From the NCBI GenBank assembly GCA_019054805.1, contig JAHQIY010000038.1:1-64000 (forward strand): a stretch of 64,000 nt of DNA, in the 5' to 3' direction. A model generated the notes under the pieces. The model was not told the origin of the DNA. It saw only the letters and a program-made list of their open reading frames with translations, and did not search any database. This document shows, piece after piece, positions 15,101 to 26,600 of this stretch (positions are counted from its first letter, which is position 1; each line of letters begins with the position of its first letter). The position numbers and the translations under genes were made by a program. Source of the stretch: Brachionus manjavacas. Taxonomy: Eukaryota > Rotifera > Eurotatoria > Ploima > Brachionidae.

Positions 15101-15988
15101 AATTTCAAATTCACCTGATATTCTCAAAAATGCTAAATATTCACGACGGAAATAATTTCATTAGATTTTTTGAATTAATTTTGTACAAAAATAGTCTTTA
15201 ATCAAATTAATTTCCCTCGAATCCTCTTTTGGTCTTATTTTGGCATCTTTAATTGATTTTTAATATTTCAAAAGTCAAAACTTGATGTTTAAACTGAATT
15301 AATTTCATCGATTTTTTTGTATTCATTTTTGTTACAGATAATCTTTAGCCATCGTAAATTTTTCATTTTATTCTTTTTTTGAACTTTTAATAAAAAATTT
15401 CAAATTCACCAGATTCAGACCAAAACGCTTAATATTCAGACGAAATTAATTTCATAAATTTTTTGAATTAATTTTATTCAAAAATAGTCTTTAATCGAAT
15501 TAATTTCCCTCGAATCCTCATTTGGTCTGATTCTGGCGTCTTTAATTGATTTTTTAATATTTCAAAAGTCAAAACTGGATATTTAAATGAATTAATTTCA
15601 TCGATTTTTTTGTATTTAATTGTTACAGATAATCTTTATAGCAATCGTAAGAATTCTTCATTCTATTCTATTTTTGAACTTGAAATTTACATAAAAAATT
15701 TCAAATTCACTATTCTCAAAAAATGCTAAATATTTAGACGAAATAATTTTACATTAGTAAAGATTTTTTGAATTAATTTTATTCAAAATAGTCTTTAATC
15801 AGTAAATTAATTTCCCTCGAATCCTCTTTTGGTCTTATTTTGGCATCTTTAATTGATTTTTTAATATTTCAAAAGTCAAAACTGGATATTTAAATGAATT
15901 AATTTCATCGATTTTTTTGTATTCATTTGTTACAGATAATCTTTAGCCATCGTAAATTTTTCATTTTATTCTTTTTTGAACTTTTTAA
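9183..15988 (-). repeat. Satellite segment 2, minus orientation; noisy arm of a large palindrome
   Basis: About 23 monomers in reverse orientation, entered through a spacerless palindrome (GAATAAAATTTTATTC, centre between 9182 and 9183). The order of monomer variants mirrors segment 5. This arm is rich in small insertions and in hybrid motifs such as CACCAGATTCAGACCAAAAC (near 11200, 11510, 13040, 14530 and 15410) that combine motifs from the two strands. Confidence 0.9.
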
Positions 15989-16272
15989 TAAAAATTTCAA
16001 AAAGAATAAAATGAAAAATTTACGATGGCTAAAGATTATCTGTAACAAATGAGACTCTAAAAAAATCGATGAAAATAATTTCATTTAAATATCAGTTTGA
16101 CTTTTGAAATATTAAAAATTCAATTAAAAGATGCTGAAATAAGACCAAAGAGGATTCGAGTAATTTGATTAAAGACTATTTTTTAATAAAATTAATTCAA
16201 AAATTAATGATAATTATTAGCAATCGTCTAAATATTTAGCATTTTTGAGAATTGTGAATTTGAAATTTTAAT
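15989..16272 (+). repeat. Single satellite monomer, plus orientation, between inversions
   Basis: One monomer reads in plus orientation between two palindromic switch points. Its boundaries fall in the monomer's own near-palindrome (TTTGAAATTTT...AAAATTTCAAA). The copy is degenerate, for example AATGAGACTCTAAAAAAATC and a shortened GAGGATTCGAG block near 16150. Confidence 0.8.
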
Positions 16273-16570
16273 AAATGAATTTCAAATTCACTGGTCAGAC
16301 CAAAATGCTAAATATTCAGACGAAATTAATTTCATTAAAAACAATTTTTTGAATTAATTTTATTCAAAAATAGTCTTTAATCAAATTAATTTCCCTCGAA
16401 GATCCTCTTTTGGTCTTATTCTGGCGTCTTTATATTAAGATTTTTTAATATTTCAAAAGTCAAAACTGGATATTTAAATGAATTAATTTCATCGATTTTT
16501 TGTATTCATTTTATTTTTGAGATAATCTTTAGCCATCGTAAATTTTTCATTTTTATTCTTTTTTGAAATT
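16273..16570 (-). repeat. Single satellite monomer, minus orientation, between inversions
   Basis: One monomer in reverse orientation. It is entered through GTGAATTTGAAATTTT, mirrored as AATTTCAAATTCAC around 16272, and left through a second copy of the same palindrome near 16570. Together with the preceding monomer it forms the centre of the mirrored region. Confidence 0.8.
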
Positions 16571-19500
16571 TTATTAAAAGTTCAAAAAAGAGAATAAAAT
16601 GAAAAATTTACGATGTCTAAAGATTATCTGTAACAAATGAATACAAACAAATCGATGAAATTAATTCATTTAAATATCCAGTTTTGACTTTTGAAATATT
16701 AAAAAATCAATTAAAGATGCCAAAATAAGACCAAAAGAGGATTCGAGGGAAATTAATTTGATTAAAGACTATTTTTGAATAAAATTAATTCAAAAAATTA
16801 ATGAAATTATTTCGTCTGAATATTTAGCATTTTTGAGAATAGTGAATTTGAAATTTTTATTAAAATTTCAAAAATAGAATAGAATGAAGAATTAACGATG
16901 GCTAAAGATTATCTGTAGCAATTGAATACAAAAAAATCGATGAAATTAATTCAGTTAAATATCCAGTTTTGACTTTTGAAATATTAAAAAATCAATTAAA
17001 GACGCCAGAATCAGACCAAATGAGGATTCGAGGGAAATTAATTCGATTAAAGACTATTTTTGAATAAAATTAATTCAAAAAATTTATGAAATTATTTCGT
17101 CTGAATATTAAGCGTTTTGGTGAATAGTGAATTTGAAATTTTTATTAAAAGTTCAAAAAAGAATAAAATGAAAAATTTACGATACTAAAGATTATCTGTA
17201 ACAAATGAATACAAAAAAATCGATGAAATTAATTCAGTTAAATATCCAGTTTTGACTTTTGAAATATTAAAAAATCAAATTAAAGATGCCAAAATAAGAC
17301 TCAAAAGAGGATTCGAGGGAAATTAATTTGATTAAAGACTATTTTTGAATAAAATTAATTCAAAAAATTAATGAAATTATTTCGTCTGAATATTTAGCAT
17401 TTTTGAGAATAGTGAATTTGAAATTTTTATTAAAATTTCAAAAAAAGAATAAAATGAAAAATTTACGATGGCTAAAGATTATCTGTAACATATGAATACA
17501 AAAAAATCGATGAAATTAATTCATTTAAATATCCAGTTTTGACTTTTGAAATATTAAAAAATCAATTAAAGACGCCAGAATCAGACCAAATGAGGATTCG
17601 AGGGAAATTAATTTGATTAAAGACAGTTTTTGAATAAAATTAATTCAAAAAATTTATGAAATTATTTCGTCTGAATATTAAGCGTTTTGGTGAATAGTGA
17701 ATTTGAAATTTTTATTAAAAGTTCAAAAAAGAATAAAATGAAAAATTTACGATGGCTAAAGATTATCTGTAACAAATGAATACAAAAAAATCGATGAAAT
17801 TAATTCATTTAAATATCCAGTTTTGACTTTTGAAATATTAAAAAATCAATTAAAGACGCCAGAATCAGACAAAAAGAGGATTCGAGGGAAATTAATTTGA
17901 TTAAAGACAGTTTTTGAATAAAATTAATTCAAAAAATTTATGAAATTATTTCGTCTGAATATTAAGCGTTTTGGTGAATAGTGAATTTGAAATTTTTATT
18001 AAAATTTCAAAAAAAGAATAAAATGAAAAATTTACGATGGCTAAAGATTATCTGTAACAAATGAATACAAAAAAATCGATGAAATTAATTCATTTAAATA
18101 TCCAGTTTTGACTTTTGAAATATTAAAAAAATCAATTAAAGACGCCAGAATCAGACCAAAAGAGGATTCGAGGGAAATTAATTTGATTAAAGACAATTTT
18201 TGAATAAAATTAATTCAAAAAATTTATGAAATTATTTCGTCTGTATATTAAGCATTTTTGAGAGTAGTGAATTTGAAATTTTTATTAAAATTTCAAAAAA
18301 AAATAAAATGAAAAATTTACGATGGCTAAAGATTATCTGTAACATATGAATACAAAAAAATCGATGAAATTAATTCATTTAAATATCCAGTTTTGACTTT
18401 TGAAATATTAAAAAATCAATTAAAGATGCCAAAATAAGACCAAAAGAGGATTCGAGGGAAATTAATTTGATTAAAGACTATTTTTGAATAAAATTAATTC
18501 AAAAAATTTATGAAATTATTTCGTCTAAATATTTAGCATTTTTGAGAATAGTGAATTTGAAATTTTTATTAAAATTTCAAAAAAAGAATAGAATGAAGAA
18601 TTAACGATTGCTAAAGATTATCTGTAACAATTAAATACAAAAAAATCGATGAAATTAATTCATTTAAATATCCAGTTTTGACTTTTGAAATATTAAAAAA
18701 TCAATTAAAGACGCCAGAATCAGACCAAATGAGGATTCGAGGGAAATTAATTCGATTAAAGACAGTTTTTGAATAAAATTAATTCAAAAAATTTATGAAA
18801 TTATTTCGTCAGAATATTAAGCGTTTTGGTGAATAGTGAATTTGAAATTTTTATTAAAAGTTCAAAAAAGAATAAAATGAAAAATTTACGATGGCTAAAG
18901 ATTATCTGTAACAAATGAATACAAAAAAATCGATGAAATTAATTCAGTTAAATATCAAGTTTTGACTTTTGAAATATTAAAAAATCAATTAAAGATGCCA
19001 AAATAAGACCAAAAGAGGATTCGAGGGAAATTAATTTGCTTAAGACAGTTTTTGAATAAAATTAATTCAAAAAATTTATGAAATTATTTCGTCTGAATAT
19101 TAAGCGTTTTGAGAATAGTGAATTTGAAATTTTTATTAAAATTTCAAAAAAGAATAAAATGAAAAATTTACGATGGCTAAAGATTATCTGTTACATATGA
19201 ATACAAAAAAATCGATGAAATTAATTCATTTAAATATCCAGTTTTTACTTTTGAAATATTAAAAAATCAATTAAAGATGCCAAAATAAGACCAAAAGAGG
19301 ATTCGAGGGAAATTAATTTGATTAAAGACTATTTTTGAATAAAATTAATTCAAAAAATTTATGAAATTATTTCGTCTGAATATTAAGCGTTTTGGTGAAT
19401 AGTGAATTTGTATTTTTTATTAAAAGTTCAAAAAAGAATAAAATGAAAAATTTACGATGGCTAAAGATTATCTGTAACAATTAAACACAAAAAAATCGAT

Positions 19501-22500
19501 TGAATTAATTCAGTCAAATATCCAGTTTTGACTTTTAAAATATTAATAAATGAATTAAAGACGCCAGAATCAGACCAAATGAGGATTCGAGGGAAATTAA
19601 TTCGATTAAAGACAGTTTTTGAATAAAATTAATTCAAAAAATTTATGAAATTATTTCGTCTGAATATTTAGCATTTTTGAGAATAGTGAATTTGAAATTT
19701 TTATTAAAATTTCAAAAAAAGAATAAAATGAAAAATTTACGATGGCTAAAGATTATCTGTAACATATGAATACAAAAAAATCGATGAAATTAATTCATTT
19801 AAATATCCAGTTTTGACTTTTGAAATATTATAAAATCAATTAAAGACGCCAGAATCAGACCAAATGAGGATTCGAGGGAAATTAATTTGATTAAAGACTA
19901 TTTTTGAATAAAATTAATTCAAAAAATTAATGAAATTATTTCGTCTAAATATTTAGCATTTTTGAGAATAGTGAATTCGAAATTTTTATTAAAATTTCAA
20001 AAAAAGAATAGAATGAAGAATTAACGATGGCTAAAGATTATCTGTAACAATTAAATACAAAAAAATCTATGAAAAAAATTCACTTAAATATCCAGTTTTG
20101 ACTTTTGAATTATTAAAAATGAATTAAAGTCGCCAGAATAAGACCGAATGAAGTTTCAAGTGAAATTAATTTGACTAACGACAATTTTTGAAAAAAATTA
20201 ATTCAAAAAATTTATGAAATTATTTCGTCTGAATATTAAGCGTTTTGGTGAATAGTGAATTTGAAATTTTTATTAAAAGTTCAAAAAACAATAAAATGAA
20301 AAATATACGATGGCTAAAGATTATCTGTAACAAATGAATACAAAAAAATCGATGAAATTAATTCAGTTAAACATCAAGTTTTGACTTTTGAAATATTAAA
20401 AAATCAATTAAAGATGCCAAAATAAGACCAAAAGAGGATTCGAGGGAAATTAATTTGATTAAAGACTATTTTTGAATAAAATTAATTCAAAAAATTTATG
20501 AAATTATTTCGTCTGAATATTAAGCGTTTTGGTGAATTGTGAATTTGTATTTTTTATTAAAATTTCAAAAAAAGAATAAAATGAAAAATTTACGATGGCT
20601 AAAGATTATCTGTAACAAATGAATACAAAAAAATCGATGAAATTAATTCAGTTAAACATCAAGTTTTGACTTTTGAAATATTAAAAAATCAATCAAAGAC
20701 GCCAGAATCAGACCAAATGAGGATTCGAGGGAAATTAATTTGATTAAAGACTATTTTTGAATAAAATTAATTCAAAAAATTTATGAAATTATTTCGTCTG
20801 AATATTAAGCATTTTTGTGAATAGTGAATTTGAAATTTTTATTAAAAGTTCAAAAAAAGAATAAAATGAAAAATTTACGATGGCTAATGATTATCTGTAA
20901 CAAATGAATACAAAAAAATCGATGTTCAGTTAAATATCCAGTTTTGACTTTTGAAATATTAAAAAATCAATTAAAGATGCCAAAATAAGACCAAAAGAGG
21001 ATTCGAGGGAAATTAATTTGATTAAAGACTATTTTTGAATAAAATTAATTCAAAAAATTAATGAAATTATTTCGTCTGAATATTAAGCGTTTTGGTGAAA
21101 AGTGAATTTGAAATTTTTATTAAAATTTCAAAAAAAGAATAAAATGAAAAATTTACGATGGCTAAAGATTATCTGTAACATATGAATACAAAAAAATCGA
21201 TGAAATTAATTCATTTAAATATCCAGTTTTGACTTTTGAAATATTAAAAAATCAATTAAAGACGCCAGAATCAGACCAAAAGAGGATTCGAGGGAAATTA
21301 ATTTGATTAAAGACAATTTTTGAATAAAATTAATTCAAAAAATTTATGAAATTATTTAGTCTGAATATTAAGCATTTTTGTTAATTGTGAATTTGAAATT
21401 TTTATTAAAAGTTCAAAAAAGTAACAAAATGAAAATTTTACGATGGCTAATGATTATCTGTAACAAATGAATACAAAAAAATCGATGAAATTAATTCAGT
21501 TAAATATCCAGTTTTGACTTTTGAAATATTAAAAAATCAATTAAAGATGCCAAAATAAGACCAAAAGAGGATTCGAGGGAAATTAATTTGATTAAAGACT
21601 ATTTTTGAATAAAATTAATTCAAAAAATTTATGAAATTATTTCGTCTGTATATTAAGCATTTTTGAGAGTAGTGAATTTGAAATTTTTATAATAATTTCA
21701 AAGACGAAATAAATTGAAAAATTTACGATGGCTAAAGATTATCTGTAACAATTGAATACAAAAAAATCGATGAAATTAATTCATTTAAATATACAGTTTT
21801 GACTTTTGAAATATTAAAAAATCAATTAAAGACGCCAGAATCAGACCAAATGAGGATTCGAGGGAAATTAATTCGATTAAAGACAGTTTTTGAATAAAAT
21901 TAATTCAAAAAATTTATGAAATTATTTCGTCTGAATATTAAGCGTTTTGGTGAATTGTGAATTTGTATTTTTTATTAAAATTTCAAAAAAAGAATAAAAT
22001 GAAAAATTTACGATGGCTAAAGATTATCTGTAACATATGAATACAAAAAAATCGATGAAATTAATTCATTTAAATATCCAGTTTTGACTTTTGAAATATT
22101 AAAAAATCAATTAAAGATGCCAAAATAAGACCAAAAGAGGATTCGAGGGAAATTAATTTGATTAAAGACTATTTTTGAATAAAATTAATTCAAAAAATTT
22201 ATGAAATTATTTCGTCTGAATATTTAGCGTTTTGGTGAATTGTGAATTTGTATTTTTTATTAAAATTTCAAAAAAAGAATAAAATGAAAAATTTACGATG
22301 GCTAAAGATTATCTGTAACATATGAATACAAAAAAATCGATGAAATTAATTCATTTAAATATCCAGTTTTGACTTTTGAAATATTAAAAAATCAATTAAA
22401 GACGCCAGAATCAGACCAAATGAGGATTCGAGGGAAATTAATTCGATTAAAGACAGTTTTCGAATAAAATTAATTCAAAAAATTTATGAAATTATTTCGT

Positions 22501-23597
22501 CTGAATATTAAGCGTTTTGGTGAATAGTGAATTTGAAATTTTTATTAAAAGTTCAAAAAACAATAAAATGAAAAATTTACGATGGCTAAAGATTATCTGT
22601 AACAAATGAATACAAAAAAATCGATGAAATTAATTCAGTAAATTATCCAATTTTGACTTTTGAAATATTAAAAAATCAATCAGAGACGCCAGAATCAGAC
22701 CAAATGAGGATTCGAGGGAAATTAATTTGATTAAAGACGGTTTTTGAATAAAATTAATTCAAAAAATTTATGAAATTATTTAGTCTGAATATTAAGCATT
22801 TTTGTGAATATTGAATTTGAAATTTTTAATTAAAATTTCAAAAAAAGAATATAATGAAAAATTTACGATGGCTAATGATTATCTGTTACAATTGAATACA
22901 AAAAAATCGATGAAATTAATTCAGTAAATTATCCAATTTTGACTTTTGAAATATTAAAAAATCAATCAGAGACGCCAGAATCAGACCAAATGAGGATTCG
23001 AGGGAAATTAATTTGATTAAAGACAGTTTTTGAATAAAATTAATTCAAAAAATTTATGAAATTATTTAGTCTGAATATTAAGCATTTTTGTGAATATTGA
23101 ATTTGAAATTTTTAATTAAAATTTCAAAAAAAGAATATAATGAAAAATTTACGATGGCTAATGATTATCTGTTACAATTGAATACAAAAAAATCGATGAA
23201 ATTAATTCAGTAAATTATCCAATTTTGACTTTTGAAATATTAAAAAATCAATCAAAGACGCCAGAATCAGACCAAATGAGGATTCGAGGGAAATTAATTT
23301 GATTAAAGACAGTTTTTGAATAAAATTAATTCACAGAATTTAAAAAATTATTTCGTCTGAATATTAAGAATTTTTGTGAAAAGTGAATTTAAAATGTTTA
23401 TTAAAATTCAAAAAAGGGTATAAAATGATAAATTTACGATTGCTAATGATTATCTGTAACAATTAAATACAAAAAAATCGATGAAATTAATTAAGCTAAA
23501 TTTCCAATTTAGACTTTTGAAAATTTAAAAAATCAACTAAAGACGCCAGAATCAGACCAAAAGAGGATTCGAGGGAAATTAATTTGATTAAAGACAA
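16571..23597 (+). repeat. Satellite segment 3, plus orientation; clean arm of the palindrome
   Basis: About 24-25 regular monomers. Two classes are interspersed: GATGCCAAAATAAGACC with AAAAGAGG (for example 16715, 17285, 18425, 19000) and GACGCCAGAATCAGACC, often with AAATGAGG (17005, 17575, 18710). The variant TATTTAGCATTTTTGAG alternates with TATTAAGCGTTTTGGTG in a definite order. Few indels are present, unlike the mirrored arm. Confidence 0.93.
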
Positions 23598-23607
23598 TTC
23601 TGGCGTC
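23542..23607. repeat. Inverted-repeat junction with 44-nt loop
   Basis: Here the array flips from plus to minus. Arms GACGCCAGAAT (23542-23552) and ATTCTGGCGTC (23597-23607) are perfectly complementary, and similarity continues outward on both sides through the flanking monomers. The 44 bases between (23553-23596) are ordinary plus-orientation satellite. Unlike the other four switch points, this junction is not centred on a spacerless palindrome. Confidence 0.85.
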
Positions 23608-26600
23608 TTAACTGATTTTTTAATATTTCAAAAGTCAAAATTGGATATTTAACTGAATTAATTTCATCGATTTTTTTGTATTCAATTGTAACAGATAATC
23701 TTTAGCAGTCGTAAATTTTTCATTTTATTCCTTTTTTGAAAAATAATTAACATTTTTAATTCACTTTTCACAAAAATGCTAAATATTCAGACGAAATAAT
23801 TTCTTAAATTCTGTGAATTAAATTAATTCAGAAAATTGTCGTTGGTCAAATTAATTTCACTCGAATCCTCATTTGGTTTGATTCTGGCGTCTTTAATTTA
23901 TTTTTTAAAAATTCAAAAGTCAAAACTGGATATTTAAATGAACTTATTTCATCAATTTTTTTGTATTTAATTGTTACAGATAATCATTAGCAATCGTAAA
24001 TTTATCATTTTATACTTTTTTTGTAATTTTAATAAAAATTTCAAATTCACTTTTCACCAAAACGCTTAATAATCAGACGAAATAATTTCATAAATTTTTT
24101 GAATTAATTTTATTCAAAAACTGTCTTTAATCAAATTAATTTCCCTCGAATCCTCATTTGGTCTGATTCTGGCGTCTTTGATTGATTTTTTAATATTTCA
24201 AAAGTCAAAATTGGATATTCAACTGAATTAAATTCATCGATTTTTTTGTATTTAATTGTTACAGATAATCATTAGCCATCGGAAATTTTTCATTTTATTC
24301 TTTTTTTGAACTTTTAATAAAAATTTCAAATTCACTATTAACAAAAATGCTTAATATTCAGACTAAATAATTTCATAAATTTTTTGAATTAATTTTATTC
24401 AAAAATTGTCTTTAATCAAATTAATTTTCCTCGAATCATCTTTTGGTCTGATTCTGGCGTCTTTAATTGATTTTTTAATATTTCAAAATTCAAAACTGGA
24501 TATTTAACTGAATTAATTTCATCGATTATTTTGTATTCATTTGTAACAGATAATCTTTAGCCATCGTAAATTTTTCATTTTATTCTTTTTTTGAACTTTT
24601 AATAAAAATTTCAAATTCACTATTCACCAAAACGGTTAATATTCAGACGAAATAATTTTATAAATTTTTTGAATTAATTTTATTCAAAAATTGTCTTTAA
24701 TCAAATTAATTTCACTCGAATCTTCATTTGGAATGATTCTTGCTTCTTTAATTCATTTTTCAATAATTCAAAAGTCAAAACTGGATATTCAACTGAATTA
24801 AATTCATCGATTTTTTTGTATTTATTTGTTACAGATAATCTTTAGCCATCGTGAATTTATCATTTTATACCTTTTTTGAAATTATTATTAAAATTTCAAA
24901 TTCACTATTCACCAAAACGGTTAATATACAGACGAAATAATTTCATAAATTTTTTTGAATTAATTTTATTCAAAAACTGTCTTTAATCAAATTAATTTCC
25001 CTCGAATCCTCTTTTGGTCTGATTCTGGCGTCTTTAATTGATTTTTTAATATTTCAAAAGTCAAAACTGGATATTTAACTGAATTAATTTCATCGATTTT
25101 TTTGTATTCATTTGTTACAGATAATCATTAGCCATCGTAAAATTTTCATTTTGTTACTTTTTTGAACTTTTAATAAACATTTTTAATTCACTTTTCACAA
25201 AAATGCTTAATATTCAGACTAAATAATTTCATAAATTTTTTGAATTAATTTTATTCAAAAATTGTCTTTAATCAAATTAATTTTCCTCGAATCATCTTTT
25301 GGTCTGATTCTGGCGTCTTTAATTGATTTTTTAATATTTCAAAAGTCAAAACTGGATATTTAACTGAATTAATTTCATCGATTTTTTTGTATTCATTTGT
25401 TACAGATAATCATTAGCCATCGTAAATTTTTCATTTTATTCTTTTTTTGAAATTTTAATAAAAATTTCAAATTCACTATTCACCAAAACGCTTAATATTC
25501 AGACGAAATAATTTCATAAAATTTTTGAATTAATTTTATTCAAAAACTGTCTTTAATCAAATTAATTTCCCTCGAATCCTCATTTGGTCTGATTCTGGCG
25601 TCTTTAATTGATTTTTTAATATTTCAAAAGTCAAAACTGGATATTTAACTGAATTAATTTCATCGATTTTTTTGTATTCAATCGTTACAGATAATCTTTA
25701 GCCATCGTAAATTTTTCATTTTATTCCTTTTTTGAAATTTTTATAAAAATTGCAAATTCACTATTCACAAAAATGCTTTATATTCAGACTAAATAATTTC
25801 ATAAATTTTTTGAATTAATTTTATTCAAAAATTGTTGTTGGTCAAATTAGTTTCACTCGAATCTTCATTTGGAATGATTCTTGCTTCTTTAATTCATTTT
25901 TCAATAATTCAAAAGTCAAAACTGGATATTCAACTGAATAAAATTCATCGATTTTTTTGTATTTAATTGTTACAGATAATCTTTAGCCATCGTTAATTTT
26001 TCATTTTATTCTTTTTTTTGAAAATTTAAAAAAAATTTCAAATTCACTATTCACCAAAACGCTTAATATTCAGACGAAGAATTTCATAAATTTTTTGAAT
26101 TAATTTTATTCAAAAACTGTCTTTAATCAAATTAATTTCCCTCGAATCCTCATTTGGTCTGATTCTGGCGTCTTTAATTGATTTTTCAATATTTCAAAAG
26201 TCAAAACTGGATATTTAACTGAATTAATTTCATCGATTTTTTTGTGTTTAATTGTTACAGATAATCTTTAGCCATCGTTAATTTTTCATTTTATTCTTTT
26301 TTTGAAATTTTAATAAAAATTTCAAATTCACTATTCACCAAAACGCTTAATATTCAGACGAAATAATTTCATAAATTTTTTGAATTAATTTTATTCAAAA
26401 ATAGTCTTTAATCAAATCAATTTCCCTCGAATCCTCTTTTGGTCTGATTCTGGCGTCTTTAATTGATTTTTTAATATTTCAAAAGTCAAAACTTGATATT
26501 TAACTGAATTAATTTCATCGATTTTTTTGTATTCATTTGTTACAGATAATCTTTAGCCATCGTGAATTTATCATTTTATACCTTCTTTGAAATTATTATT

